DNA of 64,000 nucleotides from Mesorhizobium sp. WSM3859 (GTDB lineage: Bacteria; Pseudomonadota; Alphaproteobacteria; Rhizobiales; Rhizobiaceae), in NCBI RefSeq assembly GCF_002295065.1, contig NZ_NSGG01000003.1, forward strand, positions 62,001 through 126,000, given 5' to 3'. The position numbers were made by a program, and so were the translations under genes. Each line of letters opens with the position of its first letter. Positions within the stretch are counted from its first letter, which is position 1. Positions 25,555-33,355 of this stretch are shown here, in pieces. The notes beneath the pieces were generated by a model. The model searched no databases. It saw nothing but the letters and a program-made list of their open reading frames with translations, and had not been told where the DNA came from.

Positions 25555-26436
25555 ATGAAGAGCCCGGCCGACATCATCACCCGCCTGCAACTGATGTCGC
25601 AGGACGGCACCAAATCGGACCGCCGCCTGGCCGGACTGGTGCTTTCCGACCTCGATTTCGCCTCTAAGGCGGCGATCTCCGAAATCGCCGCGCGCGTCGG
25701 CGTCAGCGAGCCGACGGTCACCCGCTTCTGCCGCAATCTCGGCTGCGAGGGCCTGCGCGATTTCAAATTTTATCTCGCCCAGGCGATCGCCATCGGCGGC
25801 CAGTATCTGTCGCCGGAACCGCTCAGCCGCGATGCGCGCGAGCAGCGCATAGCGTCCGCCATCACCGAAGCGGCGATCGCCGCCATCCAGCGCGCCAGCG
25901 AGAATCTCGACATGACGACGCTGATGGATGTCGCCGCCCGGATTGCAAGCTCCGGCAATGTGCTCTGCATCGGCTCTGGCGGCATCTCCTCGATGATGGC
26001 GACGGAGATGCAGAACCGGCTGTTCCGGCTGGGTCTCTCGGCGCTCGCCCAGACCGACGGCCAGCTGCAGCGCATGTATGCCGCCGTCGCCACGCCCGAG
26101 ACGACGCTGCTTGCCTTCTCGGTCTCGGGCTATGCGCGCTCGGTGATCGATGCCGTCGAGGTCGCGCAGCAATATGGCGCCGCCACCGTCGCCATCACCG
26201 CGCCGGACTCGGCGCTCGCCAAGGCCGCCGACACGGTCATCCTTCTGCAGTCCGTCGAGGACGGCAACATCTACAAGCCGACATCCTCGCGCTACGCGCT
26301 TCTGGCCATTGTCGACATGATCGCCACCACAGTGGCGGAATCGCGCGGCCCGAAAGTGCTGGAGAATTTGCGCCGCATCAAGCAGAGCGTGAACACGCTG
26401 AAGGTGGATGATCCGAAGCTGCCGCTGGGGGATTGA
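25555..26436 (+). CDS. MurR/RpiR-family transcriptional regulator
   Basis: Sugar-phosphate responsive regulator of 293 residues. The N-terminal HTH_6 domain (about 1-77) includes AAISEIAARVGVSEPTVTRFCRNLGCEG. A C-terminal SIS domain (about 120-260) has LCIGSGGISSMMATEMQNRL and LAFSVSGYARSVIDAV, the sugar-phosphate binding loop. It is the last gene of the SDR-ATPase-regulator operon and probably controls the divergent sugar importer in response to a phosphorylated intermediate. Confidence 0.93.
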   Translation: MKSPADIITRLQLMSQDGTKSDRRLAGLVLSDLDFASKAAISEIAARVGVSEPTVTRFCRNLGCEGLRDFKFYLAQAIAIGGQYLSPEPLSRDAREQRIASAITEAAIAAIQRASENLDMTTLMDVAARIASSGNVLCIGSGGISSMMATEMQNRLFRLGLSALAQTDGQLQRMYAAVATPETTLLAFSVSGYARSVIDAVEVAQQYGAATVAITAPDSALAKAADTVILLQSVEDGNIYKPTSSRYALLAIVDMIATTVAESRGPKVLENLRRIKQSVNTLKVDDPKLPLGD

Positions 26437-26450
26437 GTGCTTCTGAAGAT

Positions 26451-26607
26451 TCACCCTCACCCGGATTGCCTACCGAATTGCGAAGAGCAATTCGGGTCAA
26501 TCCGACCTCTCCCCAAGGGGAGAGGAGCAGGTCGGCGCCGGCGCCAACCTCTTCTCCCCGTCGGGGAGAAGGTGGCCGCGTAGCGGCCGGATGAGGGGGC
26601 GTCGCCA
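26451..26607. repeat. Family B-type inverted repeat, copy 4
   Basis: Starts TTCACCCTCACCCGGATTGC and closes GGCCGGATGAGGGGGCGTCG. Inside are the inverted CCTCTCCCCAAGGGGAGAGG and TTCTCCCCGTCGGGGAGAA. It separates the convergent RpiR and YggU genes. Confidence 0.75.
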
Positions 26608-26610
26608 GCG

Positions 26611-26922
26611 TTATTTGCTGAGCGTCTGAAGCCGCTCCACCAGTTCAACCATGTCCCCCACCACCCGCAGCGTCTTCAGCCGCGAGGTCCCGCCGGCGAC
26701 CACCGAAACGGACGATGCCGGCACACCAAGCGCCTTGGCCAGCATTCGTTCCAGCGCTTGATTGGCGGCGCCGTTCTCCGGCACGGCGCGCACGCGCGCC
26801 TTGAGATGGCTGCGCCCGTCGGCGGTGGTCTCGACACCGTCGATCCGATCGAGCGCCGCTTTCGGCGTCAGCCGCACGAAGAGGTCGACGCCGTTCTCGC
26901 GCAGCCGAAACGGCGAGTTCAT
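26611..26922 (-). CDS. DUF167 / YggU family protein
   Basis: A 103-residue conserved small protein. The family pattern is LFVRLTPKAALDRIDGV, then LKARVRAVPENGAANQALERMLAKAL and SVSVVAGGTSRLKTLRV. It is likely cytoplasmic with unknown function. The ATG at 26920-26922 overlaps the stop of the YggT gene (ATGA); the YggT-YggU pair is widely conserved. The frame is open further upstream, but that part overlaps yggT. Confidence 0.9.
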   Translation of the reverse strand: MNSPFRLRENGVDLFVRLTPKAALDRIDGVETTADGRSHLKARVRAVPENGAANQALERMLAKALGVPASSVSVVAGGTSRLKTLRVVGDMVELVERLQTLSK

Positions 26923-27221
26923 CAGGCGCCGGTCACGACCCAGGACCAGACGGTGGTGACCAGGAACTGTCGGATGAAGAAAATGATCAGCAGAAGAATG
27001 ATCGGCGAAATGTCGATGCCGCCGAGATCTGGCATGAAGCGGCGGATCGGGCGTAAGGCCGGATCGGTCAGCCGATAGAGCATGTTGCCGACGCTGCCGA
27101 CGAACTGGTTGCGCGAGTTGACGACATTGAAGGCGTAGAGCCAGGAAAAGATCGCCGAAGCGATGATGATCCACCAGTAGATATCAAGCGCCATGACGAT
27201 GGTCTGAATAAGGGCGATCAT
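26922..27221 (-). CDS. YggT family membrane protein
   Basis: A 99-residue integral membrane protein with two hydrophobic segments: [20 protein letters not shown] and [20 protein letters not shown]. The family signature is between them, [26 protein letters not shown]. In other bacteria YggT proteins have been linked to osmotic response and septum or membrane organisation. The ATG at 27221 gives MIALIQTIV; the frame remains open to 27377 without a plausible start. It is coupled to the YggU gene by a four-base overlap. Confidence 0.9.
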   Translation of the reverse strand: MIALIQTIVMALDIYWWIIIASAIFSWLYAFNVVNSRNQFVGSVGNMLYRLTDPALRPIRRFMPDLGGIDISPIILLLIIFFIRQFLVTTVWSWVVTGA

Positions 27222-27412
27222 GCCGGTCTCCGAAATTGTCGCCGACATGTAGCCATTGCTTGGCTTGCGGGCAAGGCCCGCGGGCATGGCCTGCCCGGCA
27301 AGGCTGCGGGTTTGGCGAACCGCAAGGCTGCCGGTCACGGCGCTTGTGCCCGGCCCGGTCTTTCGCCTTGACATCAAACGGCCGCGACCGATACAAGCCG
27401 ATCCGCTGGAAC

Positions 27413-27488
27413 GGGGCTGTAGCTCAGCTGGGAGAGCGCATCGTTCGCAATGATGAGGTCAGGGGTTCGATCCCCCTCAGCTCCACCA
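27413..27488 (+). tRNA. tRNA-Ala (anticodon CGC)
   Basis: 76 nucleotides including an encoded CCA. The acceptor stem GGGGCTG pairs with CAGCTCC and contains G3:U70, the main alanine identity element. The D-arm is GCTCAGCTGGGAGAGC. The anticodon stem CATCG/TGATG encloses loop TTCGCAA, giving anticodon CGC. The T-arm is GGGGTTCGATCCCC. It decodes GCG. No integrase or duplicated 3' end is seen beside it. Confidence 0.97.
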
Positions 27489-27662
27489 GCCAGCACAAGC
27501 ATGTGCTCTCTTCGCTTCCGCCTTCCTTGCTCGCCATTTCGTGACCGCCGGATTTCGGGCCGCGTGCCGGGAACCAATGGCGGGGCAATTCGGTTCAGCT
27601 ATACATTTGAAGCCGACGTGCGCGGCCGGTTGGGCAAGCGGCGATCCTTGAGGAGTTCCATC

Positions 27663-28106
27663 ATGCAGATTTCATCCAGGTTCCGTTCCGTCGCGGTCGC
27701 GGCAATCGCCGCCGCGGGCGTGAGCATTGCCAGCGCGGCGCATGCCGACACCGGCACGATCCGCTTTTCCGTCTACAAGGCGGCCTTCTTCATCGGCGGT
27801 TCCGGCGGCGAAGGCACGCTGACCTTCCATGGCAAACGCTATCCGATCTCCGTCGGCGGCGTCTCGGGCGGCCTCGCCTTCGGCGCTTCCAAGACCTATT
27901 TCCAGGGCACGGTGCGCCGCATTCGGCGCGCCAGCGACGTGACGGGAGTTTATGGCGCTGCCGGCGGCGGCGGCGCGGTCGGCAAAGGCGCCCAGGTGAT
28001 CGTCATGACCAATGACAAGGGTGCCCAGCTCGAGCTCACCGGCAGGCAGGTCGGCCTGCAGGTCAACGCCGATCTCAGCGGGATCAGCATCGCGCTGAAG
28101 CGGTAG
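27663..28106 (+). CDS. Exported small glycine-rich protein, unknown function
   Basis: 147 residues with a signal peptide (about 1-28, ending SAAHA). The mature part alternates beta strands and Gly-rich turns: FSVYKAAFFIGGSGGEGTL, YPISVGGVSGGLAFGASK, GVYGAAGGGGAVGKGAQ. It ends in an amphipathic strand, GRQVGLQVNADLSGISIALK. The pattern resembles periplasmic lipid-binding-like DUF1134/Ysc84-type proteins, but I am not sure of the family. The ATG at 27663 follows GAGG. The longer open frame back to 27450 overlaps the tRNA and is rejected. Confidence 0.75.
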   Translation: MQISSRFRSVAVAAIAAAGVSIASAAHADTGTIRFSVYKAAFFIGGSGGEGTLTFHGKRYPISVGGVSGGLAFGASKTYFQGTVRRIRRASDVTGVYGAAGGGGAVGKGAQVIVMTNDKGAQLELTGRQVGLQVNADLSGISIALKR

Positions 28107-28135
28107 AAGACGCAGCTCCCCGCTCTTCATGGATG

Positions 28136-28172
28136 GGCCGGCAAAGGCGCTGCTTAGCGCCGAATGCCGGCC
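28136..28172 (+). terminator. Two-tier stem-loop after the exported-protein gene
   Basis: Outer stem GGCCGGCA/TGCCGGCC and inner stem GGCGCT/AGCGCC with loop GCTT, about 30 bases after the stop. There is no T run, so it is a candidate for Rho-assisted termination or 3'-end protection rather than a classic intrinsic terminator. Confidence 0.45.
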
Positions 28173-28226
28173 GCTGGAGGCAAAGACACGCAGATAGGCC
28201 GCCTGGCACCAGGCGCGGATCCGGGC

Positions 28227-28562
28227 CTAAAGCGCGTCGCGCTGAACCGGATTCAGGCGATGCGCTTTAAGTCTTTGTTTTGATGCATGTCGTTGTCCCA
28301 GAACCGCTGCACACTTCTGGGCGACATGCATTAGAGCGTTTCGCAGTTCCACGGCACGGCGAACCCCCCTATCTCTTTGTTTTGTCGCAATTTCCAGGCG
28401 GAAGGCTACGGCGAAGTCGCCGAGCCTAAAGCGCGTCGCGATCTTTCAGATTCGCTCCATGCGCTTTAGGGTTCTGATTTTACGCATGTCTTTATCCCGA
28501 AACCGGTTCCCACTTTCGGGAGACATGCTTTAACCGCTTCACACTTTTCCTGGAATTGCTTC
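28227..28562. repeat. Composite family A repeat (four joined modules)
   Basis: The gap 28107-28570 is almost entirely repeat DNA. In order: a CTAAAGCGCGTCGCG ... ATGCGCTTTA palindrome with an ATGCATGTCG ... CGACATGCAT palindrome; a TAGAGCGTTTCGCAG module; a diverged CAATTTCCAGGCGG piece; the CTAAAGCGCGTCGCGATC ... GCGCTTTA plus ACGCATGTCTTTATCCCG ... GGGAGACATGCTTTA module; and the final CACTTTTCCTGGAATTGC. The fourth part is nearly identical to 45955-46061 and to the reverse complement of 38645-38751. No gene is seen here. Confidence 0.85.
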
Positions 28563-28570
28563 AGGCGGGC

Positions 28571-28906
28571 TCAATCGTCCCAATCATCCCAATTGTCTTC
28601 GTCCCGCGGCGGGTAATTGGGAACGACCCGGATAATCGGCCGTGGACGCTGATAGCGCCAATAATACTCGTCCGGCGGCTGTCGCTCATAGGTGCGGTAG
28701 GCGGGCTGATAGTAATGCTTCGGCTTCCAGTATTTGTGCTTCTTGTACGGCCGCACGCAATAGCCGTCCTCGGTCAGATAAGCGCATGTGACACGCGCCT
28801 CCTGTACCAGGTTGTTTCGAACCGGCACGCCAATCATCGGCGCCGCCTCGACCGCCGGCATCACCGCCAGCATGGTCCCGGCAAGGGCAAGAACAGATAG
28901 TTTCAT
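28571..28906 (-). CDS. Exported Tyr/Pro/Lys-rich small protein, unknown function
   Basis: 111 residues with a signal peptide (about 1-21, LALAGTMLAVMPAVEA). The mature part is rich in Tyr, Lys, Pro and Arg (RPYKKHKYWKPKHYYQPAY; RQPPDEYYWRYQRPRP) and ends in an acidic tail, DEDNWDDWDD. Two Cys are present (TCAYLTEDGYC). This composition is typical of small rhizobial exported proteins of unknown role. The ATG at 28906 gives MKLSVLALAG; an upstream in-frame ATG at 28999 is not preceded by a plausible signal. Confidence 0.75.
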   Translation of the reverse strand: MKLSVLALAGTMLAVMPAVEAAPMIGVPVRNNLVQEARVTCAYLTEDGYCVRPYKKHKYWKPKHYYQPAYRTYERQPPDEYYWRYQRPRPIIRVVPNYPPRDEDNWDDWDD

Positions 28907-29102
28907 CGGCCTCTCCAACGTCTCCAGAATAGGCCCGGAAGAACGTCCCGATTGGGGGCGATTTGCGGCGGCCGAGATCACTTTGATTTTCGGCCGCACA
29001 TATGAGCGTTAGATCATGTACGCGCCGGCATGGCCGGAGCCTGCCGTCAGGCTTGAATTCCACAACAGCCGAAATCCGTGGCGATCCCGGCGCACCCTAA
29101 CG

Positions 29103-32100
29103 CTAGTTCGCCAGCTGATCGAGAAGCGTGTCTATTTCGCCTTTCTTTGGGGCTTCGGGCGAAGCAGGGGCGGGTTGGAGGTCGGCTTGCGGATCGACGG
29201 GGGCGGATTCCGCCGCCGGCGCGGCGGCCTCGGTCTCGCTGCTGGTGTCCGAACTCGTCGGTGTCGCGTTTTCCGTATTGCCGTTGTCCGGCGCTACGGC
29301 GGGTTCCGGAGCGGGCGGTGGGACTTTGGGTCGGGGCGCGGCGTTGCCCAGAAGATCGCCGATCAGGTCCGCCGCTCCCTTGCCCTCGCCGTTCGAGCCT
29401 GTCTGGCCCGGGATCAGCTTGTCGAGATTGAGTTTTCCGGTTGGCAGGCCGAGGCGGCTCAACATATCCAGCGCACCCTTCGGGTCCTTGGCCAAGGCGC
29501 TCACATCCGGATAGGCACGGGGCGCGGAGAGCGGGCCCTGGACCACGACCGGCACCCCGATGCCCTTCACGGCAACGTCGCCTCCCTGCCCGGCAAGCGA
29601 AGCGACGACGCGTGGATTGAGACGCATGTCGAGCGTCTGGTCGGCGAGGTCGATCCTGCCCGAGCCATCCATTCGCACCAGTGGGCCTAGCAGGCTGATG
29701 TCCGCCGTCTGCGCGACGCCGTTCTCGATCGCGAATGAGGCGCCGAGCGCGGTGAACGTCGTCTTCTTGGCCTGATCCTGCTTGAAGCCGCCGGCGAGCA
29801 GTCCGACCAGGTTGTTGTAGACCTCCGCTATGTCGATGCCGCGGAAGGCGCCGTCGCTGAATTTTGTCGCTGCCTTGCCGCCGAGGGAGCGGGCAAGCGA
29901 TTTCGTGGTCTTTCCCGAGCCTGAGACGGCGACCGTCGCATCGAGCGTTCCTTCGATACGGTCAAAATCCGCCGCGTCATGAAGCAAGGGCGCCGCGGCC
30001 GCGCCGGCGATTGCGGTGTTGAGGTCCAGGGAAGCGGCGTCGCCGGAACCGTCGGCGGTCATGTCCGCGGCAATCGTGCCGCCGTAGAAGGAGCTTTGCG
30101 GCACATTCAGGTGAGCCTTGCCGTCGGTCACCGTCAGGCTGGTCGCCACCGGCCCTGCAAAGACCTTTCCATAGCCGAGCTTGTCGGCCTGGATATCCAC
30201 CTTGGCATCAAGTCCCTTGAGGAGGGAGAGATCGATCGGCGCGTCGGTTGCCGCGCCCGGTTTCTGTTTGCCGCCGGCCACGGCCCCGCCGCCGCCGGCG
30301 AGCGCTGCAAGGTCGAGTTTCGCGAAATTTAGCGACATCCGGACAGTGAGAGGCCCCCCCAGTTTCACAGAGCCTTGTCCCGACGCCTTGACGCCGTTCA
30401 AAGCGATGGCGGCTTTCTGGAAGGAGAATTGCTTCGGGCCGGCATCGACATCGCCCTTGAAGGCAAAGTCCTGCAGGGTGCGGGAAGCGCCTTGTCCCAG
30501 CCATTGCATCAGTCTGTCGATCGAGGGCGATGTGGCCGAGACCTGGCCCTTGAACGTGCCGCCACCCCCGACGGTACCGCTTATGCTGGCTTCGAGGTAT
30601 TTGGCGGAGACCGAAAGGCTGATCGGCCCGGACGCGTCGGCAACGGAGCCGCCGGCCAGAAAGGATGCGGGCGCGACCTGGGACTTGAACGTCACGGCTT
30701 GCCCCCGCCAGGCAAGCTTGCCTGTCACATCAACCGGCTTGCCGATGTCGCGAACCTTCGCATCAAGATTGAGCCCGGTAATGTCGTTGGCCGTGCGGTC
30801 CTGGGCATCGCCAAGTGCCGCAAGCGCAAGCTTGCCCCCTCGAATCCCGACCGTTCCCTGTAGATTTGCGCTGCCGCGGATGCGTTGCGCGGTGAGCCCG
30901 CGAAAAGCGAACCCCATATCGGCCGTGAGCTTGCCGGACAGCGGCACGGATTGCCCGGCCAGCTTCGCTATCGAGCCGATGTCCAGCCCTGAACTCGCAA
31001 TATTACCCCGTATGGTGGGAGGTGTTTCAGCGACATTCGTCGAGGCATTCGCGGTGAGGCTTCCCGCATCGAGGCCGAAATGCTCCAGCTTTGCCTCGAG
31101 ATGTCCATCACGCAATGCTGCGGCGAGCTGGACATCGGAAGCCCGTATCCTGCCGCCGACCAGTTCATCGATTGTCACGCTGATGTCGGCGTCGAAAGCG
31201 GCCAGCATGGCAAGGTCGGGCCCTCCGGAGCCGGCCGGAGGCTTGCCCCCGCTCGAACCGCCTTTTCCTATATCGCTCAAGGCGTCGATATCGACGCGCT
31301 TTGCCGCCAGGTCGGCGAAGAAGCGATGCCGCGCCCCAGGTTGAAAGAGCGCGTCCATCTGGAAGCTCTGGTCGCCGACCTCGAACTTTCCGCTCTTGAT
31401 CTGATAGCTGCCATTGCCGTTGAGCTGGATCTCGCCGCTCGCCTGCAAGGAAGAGAATTTGGCAACGGGCGCCGGGTCGAGCCGCGCCTCGATGGCGATT
31501 TGGGCCGGCAGCCGTTTCAGGATGGGCCGCAACGCGGAAAGGCTCCCGCTCATGTCGACGCGACGGCCGCCGCTGGTGCCGGCCAATGAAAACGAGACCT
31601 CCCCGTCGAGGTCCGGAACCCTCAGATCGGCGTCGATTGCCGTCACCGTGGCGGCCTTGCCGGTCGACGCGCCTGAGGAGAGGGTGCCGTTCGTTATGGT
31701 CAGCTGGTTGATCGCCAGCCGCTCGAGCGTATCGACGACCGCCGCGAACGGATCGGCCTGAACATCCTTCTGTTCCGGAGCTGGCTCCGCGCTCGCCGAG
31801 GCTTTGAGCGCGATTGTCGGATCCGCCAGCGCGACCGACTGAATCTCAAGCTTTTTCGACCATAGCGACGACAGCGTTATAGACGTCGAGAAGCGCGGAG
31901 CGGATATCGCGATGTCGCCCGTGTCGGTCGAGAGCGAGATTTCATCCGCGACCACTGCCAGCCTGGGCAGCAGCGACAGTCTGACAGGTCCGTCCAGCCG
32001 AATGGTCATTCCGGTTGCGGATGACAGTTGCCGGCTCAATTCGCCACGAACCCAGTCGGTCGAAACAAGTGCGGGCAAAAGCAAGAGCAGCCCGACGACA

Positions 32101-32141
32101 AGGACGACGGCTACGGTGAGTGAAGCGACGATTTTTCTCAC
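29103..32141 (-). CDS. AsmA family protein
   Basis: A 1012-residue AsmA-type protein likely anchored in the inner membrane and facing the periplasm. The N-terminal membrane segment is about 5-25 (IVASLTVAVVLVVGLLLLLP), followed by the AsmA N-terminal part (TDWVRGELSRQLSSATGM). Long beta-rich repeats continue to the AsmA-2 C-terminal region (about 680-900; ASLDLNTAIAG, FRGIDIAEVYNNLVGLL, LDMRLNPRVVAS). A low-complexity Pro/Ala/Glu tail ends the protein. AsmA-like proteins move or organise phospholipids between membranes in Gram-negatives. The start is a GTG at 32139-32141. Confidence 0.9.
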   Translation of the reverse strand: MRKIVASLTVAVVLVVGLLLLLPALVSTDWVRGELSRQLSSATGMTIRLDGPVRLSLLPRLAVVADEISLSTDTGDIAISAPRFSTSITLSSLWSKKLEIQSVALADPTIALKASASAEPAPEQKDVQADPFAAVVDTLERLAINQLTITNGTLSSGASTGKAATVTAIDADLRVPDLDGEVSFSLAGTSGGRRVDMSGSLSALRPILKRLPAQIAIEARLDPAPVAKFSSLQASGEIQLNGNGSYQIKSGKFEVGDQSFQMDALFQPGARHRFFADLAAKRVDIDALSDIGKGGSSGGKPPAGSGGPDLAMLAAFDADISVTIDELVGGRIRASDVQLAAALRDGHLEAKLEHFGLDAGSLTANASTNVAETPPTIRGNIASSGLDIGSIAKLAGQSVPLSGKLTADMGFAFRGLTAQRIRGSANLQGTVGIRGGKLALAALGDAQDRTANDITGLNLDAKVRDIGKPVDVTGKLAWRGQAVTFKSQVAPASFLAGGSVADASGPISLSVSAKYLEASISGTVGGGGTFKGQVSATSPSIDRLMQWLGQGASRTLQDFAFKGDVDAGPKQFSFQKAAIALNGVKASGQGSVKLGGPLTVRMSLNFAKLDLAALAGGGGAVAGGKQKPGAATDAPIDLSLLKGLDAKVDIQADKLGYGKVFAGPVATSLTVTDGKAHLNVPQSSFYGGTIAADMTADGSGDAASLDLNTAIAGAAAAPLLHDAADFDRIEGTLDATVAVSGSGKTTKSLARSLGGKAATKFSDGAFRGIDIAEVYNNLVGLLAGGFKQDQAKKTTFTALGASFAIENGVAQTADISLLGPLVRMDGSGRIDLADQTLDMRLNPRVVASLAGQGGDVAVKGIGVPVVVQGPLSAPRAYPDVSALAKDPKGALDMLSRLGLPTGKLNLDKLIPGQTGSNGEGKGAADLIGDLLGNAAPRPKVPPPAPEPAVAPDNGNTENATPTSSDTSSETEAAAPAAESAPVDPQADLQPAPASPEAPKKGEIDTLLDQLAN

Positions 32142-32438
32142 ATCGACCAGCCAAAATGATCGGAAGAATCAGTATCGTCGAGCATACATGCTTCTTGCGC
32201 CCGACTGAATCCTGCCCAACTACGGGCTTCGTATCGGACGAATTTCGGACCGCGCCCCGGAGCCAATCGGCTCCTTCGCGGATGGCCATCGCGATCGAAG
32301 CCACTTGTACGCAAGTGTTTCCAGGTCAACAGATTTGGAAACGATTAGCCGCTTTCCGAGCCATTCTCGTGAAACAGACCAGGGGCACTGTCCGGCGCCC
32401 GCCACCGACATATCAGCAATCCAATGGAGGACGTGCCA

Positions 32439-32606
32439 ATGTCAGTGCTCGGGATTTTACTTCATCTCGGTCGTGCGGTGATCCAGGCTCACAACAATGC
32501 CAAGGTGAGAAACCTGATGGATGTGCCGCCGCCCGAAGCCCGCAGAGACCGGGGCCGGCAGGTTTCTGAAAAGGAGTCCGGCGCCATTCACCGCGGAGGA
32601 CGCTGA
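32439..32606 (+). CDS. Small protein, 55 residues, unknown
   Basis: MSVLGILLHLGRAVIQAHNN opens a protein with an amphipathic N-terminal helix and a basic tail (PPPEARRDRGRQ). The ATG at 32439 has a strong GGAGG eight bases upstream. An in-frame ATG at 32424 is possible but poorer. It is divergent from the AsmA gene, and the 297 bases between them contain no other gene. Unrecognised; supported by start signals only. Confidence 0.42.
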   Translation: MSVLGILLHLGRAVIQAHNNAKVRNLMDVPPPEARRDRGRQVSEKESGAIHRGGR

Positions 32607-32645
32607 CACAAGCGGAGTCTCGGACCGCCACCACGTTTAGTCCAC

Positions 32646-33140
32646 TCACCTGGAGACCGCCGTCGCTTTGTGATTGCGTTGGCGCGCATAGGCCACGCAG
32701 GCGTCGACCGTGCTGACACAGAGCGCATCGACGCTGTTCGGCAGATTGTTGTCGCCGGCGTAGGCCACCTCGGCGACATGACCGCCGACCATGCGGATCT
32801 GCGTGTTGCAGTAACCGCCGGGGGCGACATTGACGGAGCCGCCGACAGCGGGGATCGCGCCCACGGCCATGGTTGGGACCGCGATGCTGAGATTGCCGCG
32901 CTGTACGGTGCGCTGATAGGTCCAGATCTGGCCGGACGCACCCGCATCGGCCGTCGCGGTCGGAAAGCCGGCGCACATGCGGACGTCGGCCTCGCTGAGA
33001 CCGACCATCTCCTTGCGGGCGGCGGCCGTGGTGGGATCGACCTTGGCGATGCTCGACGTATCGTCGGGGATGACACAGGACGACAGGATGGAGATGCCTG
33101 CCGCGACAAAGGCAAGTTTTCGAATACGCAAGAATGTCAT
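32646..33140 (-). CDS. Putative lipoprotein, 164 residues
   Basis: The signal segment ends in the lipobox ILSSC (Cys about 22), so the protein is probably lipid-anchored in the envelope. The mature part has EMVGLSEADVRMCAGFPTAT, reminiscent of the opening of SmpA/OmlA-like domains. It continues IWTYQRTVQRGN and QIRMVGGHVAEVAYAGDNN, fitting a small alpha-beta domain. Four further Cys could form disulphides. Function unknown. It is monocistronic; a family A repeat lies upstream. Confidence 0.8.
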   Translation of the reverse strand: MTFLRIRKLAFVAAGISILSSCVIPDDTSSIAKVDPTTAAARKEMVGLSEADVRMCAGFPTATADAGASGQIWTYQRTVQRGNLSIAVPTMAVGAIPAVGGSVNVAPGGYCNTQIRMVGGHVAEVAYAGDNNLPNSVDALCVSTVDACVAYARQRNHKATAVSR

Positions 33141-33239
33141 GCCGTCGGTCGGAGTTGCGTGCCGCCCCAGCGCCCTCCTGCCTACCTAGGCAATCGGCCA
33201 AACGCGTCAACCCGAGACAGAGGCGGAAATGCCGCGCGT

Positions 33240-33342
33240 TAGAGCGTTTCACCGGTTCACGGAAACGGCGAACCGCTCTATCTCTTTGTTTTTACCCAAT
33301 TCCGGACGGAAACCGCTCGCACTTTTCCTGGAATTGCTCTAG
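33240..33342. repeat. Family A mosaic palindromic repeat, copy 5
   Basis: TAGAGCGTTTCACCGGTTCA, CGGCGAACCGCTCTA, then CCAATTCCGGACGG and CACTTTTCCTGGAATTGCTC TAG. It has the same two-module arrangement as 9622-9720. It ends 13 bases before the stop of the multicopper oxidase. Confidence 0.85.
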
Positions 33343-33355
33343 CGCGCCAATGCGC

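Noticed and set aside
27413..27488. tRNA-Ala as an integration site for a genomic island
   Set aside because: No integrase, no repeat of the tRNA 3' end and no change in gene type beside it within the window.
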